From NCBI GenBank assembly GCA_900772475.1, contig CAAHEI010000105.1:1-64000 (forward strand): a stretch of 64,000 nt of DNA, given 5' to 3'. How positions within the stretch are numbered: position 1 is the first letter of the stretch; every line of letters begins with the position of its first letter. The DNA comes from Clostridia bacterium. Its GTDB lineage: Bacteria; Bacillota; Clostridia; TANB77; CAG-465. Below are positions 31,942-42,188 of this stretch, one piece after another. The notes beneath the pieces are model-generated. The model saw only the letters and a program-made list of their open reading frames with translations, did no database searches and was not told where the DNA came from. Made by a program: the position numbers and the translations under genes.

Positions 31942-32673
31942 ATGGCAAAAGTTGCTGGAAAAACTAGTTACAATAAATCTTCAAAAAAAAGTTTAGAAGA
32001 ATTGCTTGCTAGTAAAAAAACAATCCAACAAAAGACTTTGGAACAGCCTATTGATAATGCCGTGCAAGAAAATAATGACATACAAGAACAACATCAGCAA
32101 CCTATTCAAAGGGAAATTTCTTTTGATGAATTAAAAGATTTATTTGGATATGGTTTTACTGAGAGCGAATATCGTGAAATGTATAGAAAATTTATTTCTT
32201 TACAAAACAACTATCCTTTAAAAACTGAAATGCATAAAGAAGCTTTGATTACTTATGTAAAATATGCGTTCAAAAGAGATAAAGCCATTGCTGATGACGA
32301 TATGGATGCTGCGGACAAATGGGGTAAGCTATGTGCTAAGCAAGCAACTGATGCAAAAATAAATCCTAGTCAACTTTCTGCTGCAGACTTAAGTGATGGT
32401 ATTAATAATTTTAGTAAACTTGTAGAAGCTGTAGAAAGAACTCAAGATATAATTCCTATATTACCAAAATATAAACAAGCACCATTAGATATGGTTGATT
32501 ATACTATATGGCAATATGTTAATTATGTCAGAAGATTACAAAATCTGCCTACAATAAAATATGATGAATTATATAAATTTTTAGAAGAAAAAGCGAAAAC
32601 TGATAGCAAATCTTATCCTTTTGTTCAAATCCCACCTAATGGACATTATGATGACAAGGGGGATAATGTATAA
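31942..32673 (+). CDS. Terminase small subunit (putative)
   Basis: 243 aa. Gln/Lys-rich flexible N-terminus, then a helical core (KDLFGYGFTESEYREMYRKF, KEALITYVKYAFKRDKAI) and DYTIWQYVNYVRRLQNLP. It overlaps terL by 1 bp, the standard place for the small subunit, which binds the packaging site. No classic HTH seen, so assignment is mainly by position. AAAGGTGG site. Confidence 0.65.
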   Translation: MAKVAGKTSYNKSSKKSLEELLASKKTIQQKTLEQPIDNAVQENNDIQEQHQQPIQREISFDELKDLFGYGFTESEYREMYRKFISLQNNYPLKTEMHKEALITYVKYAFKRDKAIADDDMDAADKWGKLCAKQATDAKINPSQLSAADLSDGINNFSKLVEAVERTQDIIPILPKYKQAPLDMVDYTIWQYVNYVRRLQNLPTIKYDELYKFLEEKAKTDSKSYPFVQIPPNGHYDDKGDNV

Positions 32674-34418
32674 TGCCTTCATATGGAAACTTTCAAAGTG
32701 ATAATAAAAAATATTCATCAAAATTGTCAAGAGTAAATGTAAATAATCCTGAATTTAATTGTGCTGTTGATGTTGTTGGAGAAGATAAAAGAACAGGTAT
32801 TCAAAAAAATATACACAAATGGGCAGAATTGATTGGTTATCTCAAATGGATGCCAGATATTTTCCTAGACTTAATTAAGCCAGAAACTGGATGTAAATTA
32901 AGGCTGGGATTAGACCAACGAATGCAATTAAGATGTTTGTTTAGGTTTGAAAACAATTATATCGTGTTGCCTCGTGGTTCTGGTAAAAGTATGATAAGTT
33001 TCATGGCGGCTATAATAAAGTGTATATTTTATCCTACAATACAAATTGCATTAACCGCACAAACTAGAGAAAACTCAGCAAAGATTATAAAAGATAAATA
33101 TGAAGAATTGATTTTGTCTTATCCTTTGCTTAAAAATGAAATATTTTCTGCCAAATTCCAAAAGGATACTGCTGAAATAACCTTGCATAATGGAAGTAAG
33201 ATTTGTAATCTTGCGAATAATCAATCTAGTAAAGGTGCCCATGTTCAATGTGGCATCGTAGATGAAGACAACTTAACTGATGATAAGTTATATGAAGATG
33301 TATTGGAACCTATATTTACAACGGTTCAAAGGACAACTGTTGGCCCTAAATGCATTGTTGACCCAGAAGAACTTAATGGAAGTATCTCAAAATGTACAAG
33401 TTCGGGTTTTCGTGGCTCATCGGCATTTTATAGATGTTTGAGTCATTTAGAAAATATGATTAACTTAAAAGGTGAAATGTGCATTGGTGCCAGTTGGCAA
33501 CTTCAGGCATTTTATGGTCGGACATCAAAGTCAAAAGTCTTAAAAGCAAAAGACAAAAATAGTTCCGTTGCTTTTGATATGAACTATAGGGCGGTTTGGA
33601 CAGGAGCATCCTCAGATGCACTTGTTACGATGTCAAGATTACTTGCTTGTCGAACATTAACAACTTGCGAATTGGTAGCAACACAATCATCGGAATATGT
33701 TTTGGGAGTAGATATTGCTCGCTCTGATAATAGTAATAATAACCAAACATCAGTCGCTGTTTTAAAAATAATTAGAAGAAAAGATGGTAGGGTTCAAGAA
33801 GTTCAATTAGTAAACATGTATGCTATAAGTGGCACATTGGATTTTAACGCTCAGGCCATAGAAATAAAAAGAATAAAAGAAAGATATAATGCAAGTATTA
33901 TCGTGATAGATGAAAACGGATTAGGCCGAGGTTGTACAGACCAGATAGTAAGAGAACAAGTAGACCCACTAACTGGAGTTTCTTTAGGATGCTATGACAC
34001 TATTAATAGTGAAAGAATACCAGAAGTCGCAGGTAGTCCTAAAATTGTTTTTTGCTATATGGCACAGAAATATGATAATAAAAGTATTCAAACTTTTATG
34101 GATTGTGTAGAAACTGGTAAATTAAGATTGTTAGAAAAGAAAACTGATACTGAATATGAGTATCTTGTTGATACAACTATGCAAGAAAAACAAATTGCTT
34201 TCATACAAACAGATTTCTTTGTAGAAGAAGTTTCCAATCTAAAATTAAAGCATTTAAGTAATGGTGGTTTGTCTATTGAAAGAGTAACCAAAAACATGAA
34301 CAAGGATAGATTTTCAGCGGTTCAATATGGATTGTGGTATATTATGGAATATATGGATAATGCAATTATTGAACAAACTGATGATGTAGAAGAATTGTCA
34401 AAATATATTATGTGGTAA
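32673..34418 (+). CDS. terL: Terminase large subunit
   Basis: 581 aa. Walker A LPRGSGKSM near residues 99-107, Walker B CGIVDEDNL, then a C-terminal RNase H-like nuclease with GVDIARSDNSNNNQTSVAVL and IIVIDENGLGRGCTDQIV. This motor cuts the concatemer and pumps DNA into the prohead, docking on the portal encoded next. Confidence 0.95.
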   Translation: MPSYGNFQSDNKKYSSKLSRVNVNNPEFNCAVDVVGEDKRTGIQKNIHKWAELIGYLKWMPDIFLDLIKPETGCKLRLGLDQRMQLRCLFRFENNYIVLPRGSGKSMISFMAAIIKCIFYPTIQIALTAQTRENSAKIIKDKYEELILSYPLLKNEIFSAKFQKDTAEITLHNGSKICNLANNQSSKGAHVQCGIVDEDNLTDDKLYEDVLEPIFTTVQRTTVGPKCIVDPEELNGSISKCTSSGFRGSSAFYRCLSHLENMINLKGEMCIGASWQLQAFYGRTSKSKVLKAKDKNSSVAFDMNYRAVWTGASSDALVTMSRLLACRTLTTCELVATQSSEYVLGVDIARSDNSNNNQTSVAVLKIIRRKDGRVQEVQLVNMYAISGTLDFNAQAIEIKRIKERYNASIIVIDENGLGRGCTDQIVREQVDPLTGVSLGCYDTINSERIPEVAGSPKIVFCYMAQKYDNKSIQTFMDCVETGKLRLLEKKTDTEYEYLVDTTMQEKQIAFIQTDFFVEEVSNLKLKHLSNGGLSIERVTKNMNKDRFSAVQYGLWYIMEYMDNAIIEQTDDVEELSKYIMW

Positions 34419-34433
34419 AAAGGAGAGAAGTGG

Positions 34434-36122
34434 ATGTCAAGAAATAAGAAAAAATATTCAAGACAAAATAACATGCAAACACAACAAATAAATAACACTG
34501 CAAATGAACCAACACAACAAATTCCTTTAACCGATGCACAAGTTTTTGATGTATTTAAGTTTGCAGAAGAAACATATAATTATGCTTATGGTGGATATGC
34601 TCCAAAATTTGATAGATATGGTACATATACTCCATATTTAACAAATGAAAGGCTATCTGAGATTGGTTTAAATCCAAAAAAAGTTAGCGACAAACAACTA
34701 AATTCGATTTTAGAAGCACCAATTTCAAATCAAAATGAGTTAATTGGGTATAGTGAATGGTTAAAATTTAATGATATGATAGCCAAGAGAACTCTTGGTT
34801 ATCTAGGAAACTTACCAGCATTTGACTATACATTTACTTGTACAAATGTTGAAAATCCATCTGAATATAATAGCAAGGAATATAAAGAAGATTTAAAAAT
34901 TGTAAAAGATTTCTTGTCAAAATTTGATGTTCGTGGACAGTTCTCGTATGTGAATAGAAGAACTTTTGAAACTGATGCCTTTTATGCAGTGCTTAGAATG
35001 GATGGGGATAATTATGAGTTTCAAGAATTGCCTTATCAATATTGTAAAATAACTGGTAGAAATTTAGATTGGGGTTTCCAATTTGACTTTGATATGAACT
35101 GGTTTTTGAAAATGGGATTAAGCTTTGACCAATATCCTAGTATTTTCAAAAAAATGTATGATAGGGTAATGACTGCAAAATATGGGGACAAATATAATCC
35201 TGCAAACCCATTAGAAAAAAGAAAAGGCACTTTTGCATTGTGGTCGCAAACAAGTTCGTTGCCTACTAAGGGTAACTTTGCTTGTTTTAAAATGAATAGC
35301 GATATGTATGCAAGTATGCCATACTTAACTCCAATGTTTCAAGATTCAATCAACAGACCAGTTGTAAGAAAGTTGGCGATGAACCAATATATAATTGCTG
35401 CACAAAAAATTATGATAGGTCTTATTCCTTTGCTAAAAGACCAAAAAAGTGGACATATAAAGGATGCTCTTGCAGTTTCGCCAGAAACTATGGGTAGATT
35501 TTTAGGTTTATTGAAACAAGGGTTAAGCGAAGCAATAAAAATTACTGGTGCACCATTTGAAGATGTAAAACAAGTTGAATTTGAAATGCCTACTACAAAT
35601 ATGTATGACCAGGCAAATGCTATTCAATCGGCAAGTTCGGGGGCGACATCAAGAATAATATATGCTTCAGACCGTAGTACTGCGACTGAAATCGAATATT
35701 CGGTTGGAGTTGATAGTCTAATTGCTACTTCCGTTTATCCACAATATGAGAAATGGTTAAGTAGTCAAATAAATTTCTTTACAAAAAAATATAAATTTAG
35801 ATTTAAGTTTGAAGGGACTAAATTCCATCAAGATAAAGAGAGACGCAAGAAAACCGCTATTGAATTTGCTAATATGGGCTTATTTAATGAACAAAAGTTG
35901 GCTGCTGCTTGGGGAATGGATGTTTTTGAATTGCAAGATCAATTAGAAATGGGCAATGCAAGTGGTATGTTTAACCTATTGAGATTGCCACCAAATGCAA
36001 ATACTGCAAGTTTTGGCTCGGCAACAGGTGGGAGACCAAATGTAGATGTGCCTAGTGATAGCACAGAGAGAAATCTCGAAAGAATAATTGATAATAAATT
36101 AGATGAAAGGATGGGTAATTAG
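34434..36122 (+). CDS. Portal protein
   Basis: 562 aa following terL by 15 bp, AAAGGAG site. Gln/Asn-rich N-terminus, a central helical part with KTAIEFANMGLFNEQKLAAAWGM near the end, and a disordered C-terminus. Its length, helix-rich core, and place between terL and the maturation genes fit the SPP1/HK97-type portal family. No single diagnostic motif, so identification is by context and length. Confidence 0.8.
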   Translation: MSRNKKKYSRQNNMQTQQINNTANEPTQQIPLTDAQVFDVFKFAEETYNYAYGGYAPKFDRYGTYTPYLTNERLSEIGLNPKKVSDKQLNSILEAPISNQNELIGYSEWLKFNDMIAKRTLGYLGNLPAFDYTFTCTNVENPSEYNSKEYKEDLKIVKDFLSKFDVRGQFSYVNRRTFETDAFYAVLRMDGDNYEFQELPYQYCKITGRNLDWGFQFDFDMNWFLKMGLSFDQYPSIFKKMYDRVMTAKYGDKYNPANPLEKRKGTFALWSQTSSLPTKGNFACFKMNSDMYASMPYLTPMFQDSINRPVVRKLAMNQYIIAAQKIMIGLIPLLKDQKSGHIKDALAVSPETMGRFLGLLKQGLSEAIKITGAPFEDVKQVEFEMPTTNMYDQANAIQSASSGATSRIIYASDRSTATEIEYSVGVDSLIATSVYPQYEKWLSSQINFFTKKYKFRFKFEGTKFHQDKERRKKTAIEFANMGLFNEQKLAAAWGMDVFELQDQLEMGNASGMFNLLRLPPNANTASFGSATGGRPNVDVPSDSTERNLERIIDNKLDERMGN

Positions 36123-36647
36123 ATGGGACTAACAAGTGAAAAAGCATTGATAGAGATAAATAAACTATTTGACCTTTGTTTCGAGGCTAATGCAATGACG
36201 GATAGAATGGTTTACGAATTAGACATAAAATTTAATTGTCCTAAGTTTAGTGAATGGCTTCACCATAAAATTGCACATTTATTTCCAGTATGGGCTGATA
36301 AAATACAAGAATATGGTTCATTGCGTGGTGATATGTTTTATCGTGGTATGATACCAGAACAAAAACAAGATTATCTAAATATTTCTTCATTGCTTGAAAA
36401 ATTAACAATGAAAGTTGTTGAAATAGAGAGACAATGTGTTAAAGCATTGCACATTTCTGCAGAAACTGGTTCAGAGGGATATGAAGATTGGCTTCGTTCA
36501 TTTTCAGTGGAAAACATATCTCCACTTATAAAGCAAGCAACGGTTCTATACACAATGGCAAAAGATTATGAAAATAGTGGCAATGCTTACAAAATAAATA
36601 AAGATTTTGGTGCTTGGGTAATTCCTCAATTTAAGGGGGATGACTAA
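36123..36647 (+). CDS. Helical structural protein
   Basis: 174 aa starting directly after the portal stop; GGATGGG site. Ferritin/DNA-binding-like helical bundle pattern (LFDLCFEANAMTDRMVYELD, WLHHKIAHLFPVWADKIQEYG). Conserved in position between portal and protease genes; may bind the portal or be an internal head protein. Unknown. Confidence 0.65.
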   Translation: MGLTSEKALIEINKLFDLCFEANAMTDRMVYELDIKFNCPKFSEWLHHKIAHLFPVWADKIQEYGSLRGDMFYRGMIPEQKQDYLNISSLLEKLTMKVVEIERQCVKALHISAETGSEGYEDWLRSFSVENISPLIKQATVLYTMAKDYENSGNAYKINKDFGAWVIPQFKGDD

Positions 36648-36648
36648 T

Positions 36649-36891
36649 ATGTTAATAACCAATATTGAAGAATTAGAAAAGAAGAAAAAAGTAAAGACAT
36701 ATAGTTGTGGAAGCCAAAGGCAAAGTCACGAAATCAGAACAAAACTTGGAATGGTGCCGATAAAGGTATATCAACATAGTCAAACTGGCAAGTATATAAA
36801 TGTTTTTATTATGACTGATGAACTTTCCAAATTTTTAACGGAATGGTCTAATAATAATCCGAGAAAAAAAATGGAGGTGTCAAATGAGTAA
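36649..36891 (+). CDS. Small hypothetical protein
   Basis: 80 aa from the ATG at 36649, 9 bases after AAGGGGG; the ATG at 36640 sits on that site. TYSCGSQRQSHEIRTKLGMVPI and a hydrophobic IKVYQHSQTGKYINVFIMTDELS. It overlaps the protease gene by 8 bp. Unknown. Confidence 0.6.
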   Translation: MLITNIEELEKKKKVKTYSCGSQRQSHEIRTKLGMVPIKVYQHSQTGKYINVFIMTDELSKFLTEWSNNNPRKKMEVSNE

Positions 36892-38809
36892 AGATAAAAC
36901 TTTTGCTATAGAAGAACAAAAAAACAGCATTGATTTGCTTTATGATGATGATGATATTTCCATTGCTTCGATAGATTTGTTTCATATAGACAGTGAAGAT
37001 GAGTGCAATAGAAACAAATGTAACATTTCTATGGCTACTGCTCAAAAGTCTTTACAAAGTATTATAAATAAACCGATTATTGCTAGGTTTAATTCTGTAT
37101 GCAAAGATTTTGTAACTGATGTAACAGAGCATGCAAGAAACGAAAACGAAGCATTTAATATGAGAGTAGTTGGAACAATTCCAAGTGACAGTAGGATTAA
37201 CTTTATCACAAGAGAAAATGGCAAAACTTATTGCAATGCGGAAGCGATTATTTATAAAAAATATGTTCCACAACTTACAGATATTTTGAAGAAAAACGAT
37301 GGGAATTTAAAAGTTTCTATAGAAATAAGAGCAAATGGTAAAGATAATGAAGATGGTGTTTTCGTCATCGATGAGTTTGTTTTGCAAGGAGTAACATTAT
37401 TATCTCCTAAAGTACCTGAGGGAATTGAAGGCAGTCATTTGGAAGTATTGAAATTTTCAAAGCAAGATGAAGATTTGCTTAATGAGAGATATTTACAATT
37501 TTCTCAATCTAAAGAGAGTAATCGAAATATTTTCGATGAAATAAAAAACAAAATAAAAAAGGAGGAAATAGAAATCTTGAATAGTTTAGGTGTAAATGAC
37601 CTTCGTGAAAAAATCTGGAATGATTTAGATAAATACACTTATCATGATGGAGAATGGGAAGGTAAAAAATATTATGTAGAAGAAATTTATCTTGATGATA
37701 AAGAAATTGTTATTAGAGATAATGAAACTGCAAAATATTACAAGGTTCCATATTCGGTAGATAATGGTGATGTGAAAGTCGATGTAACTTCAAAAACAGA
37801 AGTAGAAAAAGGCTGGCACGAAAGACCATTAGATAACAAAAGATTTTCATTAATTTTTGCAAAAGAAGAATATGGTACTGGCGAAAAAATTAAAGTAGAC
37901 AAATCAAAAGAAGCCGTAAGCGATAAGGCTTGGGGTGATGTAGATAAAACTGAGTTGAGACATAAAGTACTACAAGCAAAAAATTATAAAACTTTAGTAC
38001 ATGATGTCTATGCTGAAGTTGAGGATGGTTGGGAAGATGCTCCTAGTGAGAAACTTAAATACCCAATTATGCTTATCGAAGGTGATACTGCAGTTTATGC
38101 AAGATATGGTCTTGCCTCTGCTCTTGGTTATGCTAAGAAAGAGAATAATACTTCGGTTGTTAATAAGGTTGAAAAACTTTATAAAACAATAAATATTGAA
38201 GAAAAGGAGGAAAAGATGGACGGCGAAAAAGAACTTCAGAATAAAATCGACAAAGATAATCCTGAAATAGAAAAAATCAAAGATGATGCTGATGCGATTG
38301 AAGATGACAAAAAAGAAAAACTTCGCAAAAAAGATGAAGTTAAAAATGCCGTAGTTGATGCTCCAGAAAATGATAAGTTGAAAGACGACATCGATTCGGA
38401 CAAAGACTATTGGAAAAAGAAATATTCAGAACTTGAAGAAAGTTTTAAGAATATGGAAACCGAGTTTTCAGCTTGCAAAGAAGAACTTCAAACCTATAAA
38501 GCGAAAGAAGATAAAGAATCTATGAAAGCATACTTACATTCTTATAGAAAATGCTTTAATGAAGAAGATTTGAAAGTTATGGCTAGCAAGATTGAAAATG
38601 CTCAAAGATGTGAGTTCGAAAAAGAAGTCGATGACAAAGTTAAAGAGTTTGTTAGAAAGATGTCAGAATGTGATGATCACGATGATGACACTGAGGAAAA
38701 AGAGTTTAAAAATTCTTTTGGATTTATGGCAAACACAAATAGTTTAAATATGGTTTCAAATGAAACTGAAGATGAATTAGAAAAAATTACAAAAAAATAT
38801 AAAAATTAA
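36884..38809 (+). CDS. Prohead protease/scaffold fusion
   Basis: 641 aa. The N-terminal ~220 residues (NKPIIARFNSVCKDFVTDVTEH, RENGKTYCNAEAIIYKKY, LKVSIEIRANG) resemble prohead-protease-type capsid maturation proteins. The middle (AWGDVDKTELRHKVLQAKNY, EDGWEDAPSEKLKYPIMLIEG) is a domain often seen in phage capsid operons. The C-terminal ~190 residues are acidic coiled coil (YWKKKYSELEESFKNMETEF), the scaffold. The gene stands directly before decoration and capsid genes. Protease and scaffold would be one chain, as in several phages. GGAGGTG site. Confidence 0.7.
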   Translation: MSKDKTFAIEEQKNSIDLLYDDDDISIASIDLFHIDSEDECNRNKCNISMATAQKSLQSIINKPIIARFNSVCKDFVTDVTEHARNENEAFNMRVVGTIPSDSRINFITRENGKTYCNAEAIIYKKYVPQLTDILKKNDGNLKVSIEIRANGKDNEDGVFVIDEFVLQGVTLLSPKVPEGIEGSHLEVLKFSKQDEDLLNERYLQFSQSKESNRNIFDEIKNKIKKEEIEILNSLGVNDLREKIWNDLDKYTYHDGEWEGKKYYVEEIYLDDKEIVIRDNETAKYYKVPYSVDNGDVKVDVTSKTEVEKGWHERPLDNKRFSLIFAKEEYGTGEKIKVDKSKEAVSDKAWGDVDKTELRHKVLQAKNYKTLVHDVYAEVEDGWEDAPSEKLKYPIMLIEGDTAVYARYGLASALGYAKKENNTSVVNKVEKLYKTINIEEKEEKMDGEKELQNKIDKDNPEIEKIKDDADAIEDDKKEKLRKKDEVKNAVVDAPENDKLKDDIDSDKDYWKKKYSELEESFKNMETEFSACKEELQTYKAKEDKESMKAYLHSYRKCFNEEDLKVMASKIENAQRCEFEKEVDDKVKEFVRKMSECDDHDDDTEEKEFKNSFGFMANTNSLNMVSNETEDELEKITKKYKN

Positions 38810-38823
38810 AAAGGAGAAGAAAT

Positions 38824-39381
38824 ATGGCAAAAAATTATATTTCACAAGTTATTACACCAAAAGTTGCTTCTGAACATATTACAAAAGTAACTGTGCCAAC
38901 TGGTGGCTTAATACCAGGACAAGTTGTTATTGCCGAAACACTTGACAATACAATAGCATACAATCACGAAGTTTACACTGCAACACAACCAGCAACTGCA
39001 AAATTGGGTAGCAATATGGTTGCAATCATTGTAAATGATGGATTTGAAACTTTAGCAGATGGTCGTAGACCAGCAGGTCAACCAAATTATTATGGTTACA
39101 CATTCAAAGTTGGCGAAACTGCAACTGCTATCTTCCTTGATAGACACTTAGTATTTACAATCGGTAAAGATTGCTTAGATACTGCAACTGCAAGCAATGC
39201 TGCCGTAGGTAAATTCCTATACCCAGTAGATGGTTCTAACAATTTAACAGTTGGTGATTCTATCCCAGCAGGTACTGCTATGGGCCTTAAAATTATAGCA
39301 ACAAAAGATATTCCAGTGGGCGGAAACATAGACGCAAGCAATACAGGTTTTGCTACAGCATATGTTTGCGTTGCACAATAA
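38824..39381 (+). CDS. Head-decoration protein (capsid cement)
   Basis: 185 aa, beta-rich, Ala/Thr-rich: VITPKVASEHITKVTVPTGG, LIPGQVVIAETLDN, GFETLADGRRPAGQPNYYGY. It stands directly before the major capsid gene with a strong AAGGAG site, the usual position of decoration proteins. The gene at 31010 is a longer paralogue. Probably binds the capsid lattice. Confidence 0.7.
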   Translation: MAKNYISQVITPKVASEHITKVTVPTGGLIPGQVVIAETLDNTIAYNHEVYTATQPATAKLGSNMVAIIVNDGFETLADGRRPAGQPNYYGYTFKVGETATAIFLDRHLVFTIGKDCLDTATASNAAVGKFLYPVDGSNNLTVGDSIPAGTAMGLKIIATKDIPVGGNIDASNTGFATAYVCVAQ

Positions 39382-39399
39382 TAGGAGGAGTTTGATATT

Positions 39400-40527
39400 A
39401 TGGCAAAAAAAATAATGAAAGAATTTTTATTCGCAGAAAATGATATGAACGATGTTGAAACAATCGTTAAAAATTTTGCCGAAGTTGGTGCAGCCGCAAC
39501 ATATAGAGATTTCGGTTCACACGGCATTATTGAAGAAGTAAAATTAGATAATTACAAAGAAAGAGAACAAAAAGTTAAAGAAGCAACTGTTGCTTTTGCT
39601 GCTGCTAGAGCAGGTATTCGTTGCCCTAAAACTGCAACTGAAGTTGCTTATGCTTTAGACAATACAACTTTTAGAGATATTTTAAATACTATTATGGTTA
39701 GAACACTTGGAACTATGATGGTAACTTATGAATCACCACAACTTAATGCTCTTGTAGAAGTACAACCAGTTGAAGTTGGAAATTCATTCACTTATGAAAT
39801 TGATACAAAAGCATTACCTGTTGCACAAAGAGCAACTTATGGCTCAAATGTAACAATGGTTCCATCTTATGCTATTGGTTCTAAAACTTTAAAACCAGTA
39901 CCATATTCAATTGGTATTTCACTTGACTATATTAGAATAATCGCTAATGGTTATGATTGGGGTAAAGCAATTGCTAGAGTTTATGCTGGTATGTTGTTTG
40001 CACAATATAATGAAGTTGTTGGCGTATTATTTAATATGAATGCATTAAATGGTACTCCATTCTACAATGCTACTTTCTCTGCTGCTACTTATGTACAACT
40101 TGCAGAAGATGTTAAAATGTTGAATGGTGGAGCAGGTGTAACTGCTTATGGTACTCTTGTTGCTTGGCAAACAATTTCTGCTCTTGCTACACAAGGTGGT
40201 TTCACAACTAAAGATGAATATATTAAAAATGCATTCTTACAAAAAATTTATGGTGTAGATTCTATGGTACTAGACCAATTCACTAACTATGCTGCTCCAT
40301 TTACAACTGCAAATGCTGCAAGTTTAAGAGCAATTCCTAATAACTTAATCGTATTGCTTTCTTCAACTGACAAACCAGTTAAACTTGCTCGTGAAAACTA
40401 TATTAGAGTAATTGAAACACCAGCAAACGATAATACTTTGAATAGAAATGAATACTCATTCTTCCAAGCATTTGATGCTGATATTGCAACTGCATCACAA
40501 TATGGTTTACAAAATACTCAAGCGTAA
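39400..40527 (+). CDS. Major capsid protein
   Basis: 375 aa, strong AGGAGG site. HK97-fold type pattern: N-arm, then YALDNTTFRDILNTIMVRTLG, TYESPQLNALVEVQPVEVGNSF, VPYSIGISLDYIRIIANGYDW and a P-loop-like NTLNRNEYSFFQAFDADI near the end. Place after the decoration gene and before a terminator. Most likely the abundant lattice protein of the head. Confidence 0.88.
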   Translation: MAKKIMKEFLFAENDMNDVETIVKNFAEVGAAATYRDFGSHGIIEEVKLDNYKEREQKVKEATVAFAAARAGIRCPKTATEVAYALDNTTFRDILNTIMVRTLGTMMVTYESPQLNALVEVQPVEVGNSFTYEIDTKALPVAQRATYGSNVTMVPSYAIGSKTLKPVPYSIGISLDYIRIIANGYDWGKAIARVYAGMLFAQYNEVVGVLFNMNALNGTPFYNATFSAATYVQLAEDVKMLNGGAGVTAYGTLVAWQTISALATQGGFTTKDEYIKNAFLQKIYGVDSMVLDQFTNYAAPFTTANAASLRAIPNNLIVLLSSTDKPVKLARENYIRVIETPANDNTLNRNEYSFFQAFDADIATASQYGLQNTQA

Positions 40528-40570
40528 TTGCTTATAGGCCACAAATTAAGTGGTAAATTTCATTAAATTT

Positions 40571-40608
40571 GGGCATAGACTTTAAATGTGGTTTATGCCC
40601 ATTTTTTT
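40571..40608 (+). terminator. Rho-independent terminator after capsid gene
   Basis: GGGCATA (40571-40577) pairs with TATGCCC (40594-40600) and is followed by seven Ts. A smaller CCAC..GTGG hairpin precedes it (40540-40554). Confidence 0.85.
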
Positions 40609-40619
40609 GAAACAACATT

Positions 40620-40629
40620 TTATAGAAAA
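40620..40629 (+). promoter_or_regulatory. TTATAGAAAA motif
   Basis: Exact copy 12 bp after the capsid terminator T-run and 32 bp before the next gene. The surrounding 18 bases ACATTTTATAGAAAAAAT are identical to those at 26161-26178. Confidence 0.45.
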
Positions 40630-40661
40630 AATTTTTATTATTGAAAGGAGAAAATTCCATT

Positions 40662-41414
40662 ATGGCAACACAAATTAAAAAAAATAATGTAGAAAAAACT
40701 GCTGATGTAAAAAATGAGGAAAAAGTAGAAAAAGTAGTTACTGAAACTAATTTGGCTACTGAAAATGAAATAAAACAACTTCGTGAAGAAAACGAACAAA
40801 AAACAAATGCAATAAACGATTTATCAAAACAAATCGCAACAATGCAAGAGTTAGTTAATAAGTTAATGGCAAGCCAACTTGATAATCCAAAGAAAGAAGA
40901 AGTTGATAAAGGTGATGTTCTTATAGGGTGTCGTTTTATCAATGGTGCTGCTATGGCAACAAATGATAATAGATTGGTTTGTAAATTCGATTGTGATGAA
41001 GAAAAATATGTTCCAGTCGAAGATTTTAAAAGGTATCTTAATGAGGCAAATAGAAATTTGAGAAATCTTTTTGAGATTGATGGTTTCTATTTTGTTGACC
41101 CTAAAGATTATGATAAATTTAAGATTAGAAAAAGACTAGATTTATCACACGAAAAAATTAAAGAAATTGTTTTCACAAAATCATTGACAGATATGATTGA
41201 TAAAGTTAATTTATTGACAAACAATAAAAATGATTTTAATGCTTTGCATTTATTCCAATACGAAATTTGTAAAATGCTTGTGGACCCAAGTAGCCCACTT
41301 GCTGGTTGGAATTATGAGAACAGGATACATCTCGAAGATTACATCGGTATTAAATTTGATGAATTATTGGCACGACTTAGTGCGAGAAGTTTGGCTGCAA
41401 AAAACAGAAAATAA
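40662..41414 (+). CDS. Head-tail region structural protein
   Basis: 250 aa from the ATG at 40662 after GAAAGGAG; the upstream start at 40641 is inside that site. N-terminal coiled coil (VTETNLATENEIKQLREENE) then a folded part (DVLIGCRFINGAAMATNDNR, FYFVDPKDYDKFKIRK). First gene of the head-completion block. Exact role unknown. Confidence 0.65.
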   Translation: MATQIKKNNVEKTADVKNEEKVEKVVTETNLATENEIKQLREENEQKTNAINDLSKQIATMQELVNKLMASQLDNPKKEEVDKGDVLIGCRFINGAAMATNDNRLVCKFDCDEEKYVPVEDFKRYLNEANRNLRNLFEIDGFYFVDPKDYDKFKIRKRLDLSHEKIKEIVFTKSLTDMIDKVNLLTNNKNDFNALHLFQYEICKMLVDPSSPLAGWNYENRIHLEDYIGIKFDELLARLSARSLAAKNRK

Positions 41415-41429
41415 TAAAAGGAGACCCCT

Positions 41430-41876
41430 ATGGCAACTACATTTAGTGATATTATAGATATTGCTTTGATAACGATACAAGATTACAAACTAAACAACTT
41501 GTATCAAACAAATCCAGCAGATTTTCAGACTATAACAAATGCCTTTTTGCTACGTGGGCTTCCACAATTTACAAATTGTAAAACACCTTTAACTTATGAT
41601 ATGACTACTCAATCTTTCACTAATACATTAACACCTTTGGAAATAAGTATTTTGGCTGATTTATGGGTATATGAATGGTTTGAATGGCACGTTCAAAATG
41701 TAACTCAATTTGAGAACAAAATGACACCGTCAGATTTTAAACATTACTCAGAAGCAGAAAACTTAAAACAAAAGTCGGAATATTTGGATAGATTAAGAGA
41801 AAAGCATAGCCAGAAGATGGTTGATTATGGCTTGCTTAATGTTGATTGGGCAACTTGGGGAAATGGAAATTTTTAA
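41430..41876 (+). CDS. Head-tail connector protein
   Basis: 148 aa. Helical pattern DIIDIALITIQDYKLNNLYQ, LTPLEISILADLWVYEWFEWH, SEAENLKQKSEYLDRLREKH fits the gp6/gp15-type adaptor that docks under the portal. AGGAG site. Its stop is exactly the point where the IscB element begins, so its 3' end is a candidate source of the IscB guide. Confidence 0.7.
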   Translation: MATTFSDIIDIALITIQDYKLNNLYQTNPADFQTITNAFLLRGLPQFTNCKTPLTYDMTTQSFTNTLTPLEISILADLWVYEWFEWHVQNVTQFENKMTPSDFKHYSEAENLKQKSEYLDRLREKHSQKMVDYGLLNVDWATWGNGNF

Positions 41877-42188
41877 ACATAGGACCTTTAGAAAATATCT
41901 AAAAACATAGAAAAATATATGATAAAGTAGATGCTTGGCCTTTATTACATAGATTTTCTAACAGGTTTCAAGCCTTAGTGATTGTCAATATTGAAAAATA
42001 TTTGGCTGATATGAACTGCATTGAGAGAAAAAGTTAAAGACATACCTTTAGATGTTATCTCCAGTCTGAAGCTCTATGAACTCCAACCAAGAAACATATC
42101 TAACATCTTGATATGATAACAGGGAAAAGTAAGAACTCCTCTTGATTTGGGCAAGGAGAAAATACTCCGTAAAAGGAAGGTGACAGAG
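41877..42188 (+). ncRNA. omegaRNA (HEARO) of IscB, candidate
   Basis: 312 nt without an ORF lying directly upstream of iscB, where HEARO/omegaRNAs are always placed. It shows strong pairing: TAGATGTTA (~42048) with TAACATCT (~42101); GTTATC with GATAAC; CAATATT-GAAA-AATATTTG hairpin; and a 3' hairpin CTCC-TC-TTG / CAA-GGAG (42137-42157) next to GGAG...CTCC alternatives just before the ORF. In IscB systems the guide is the 5' end of this RNA, here falling at the end of the connector gene. The exact ends need mapping. Confidence 0.65.

Noticed and set aside
42147..42188. Upstream TTG start for IscB
   Set aside because: It lies in the 3' hairpins of the omegaRNA and has no proper site, whereas ATG 42189 has AAGGAAGG.
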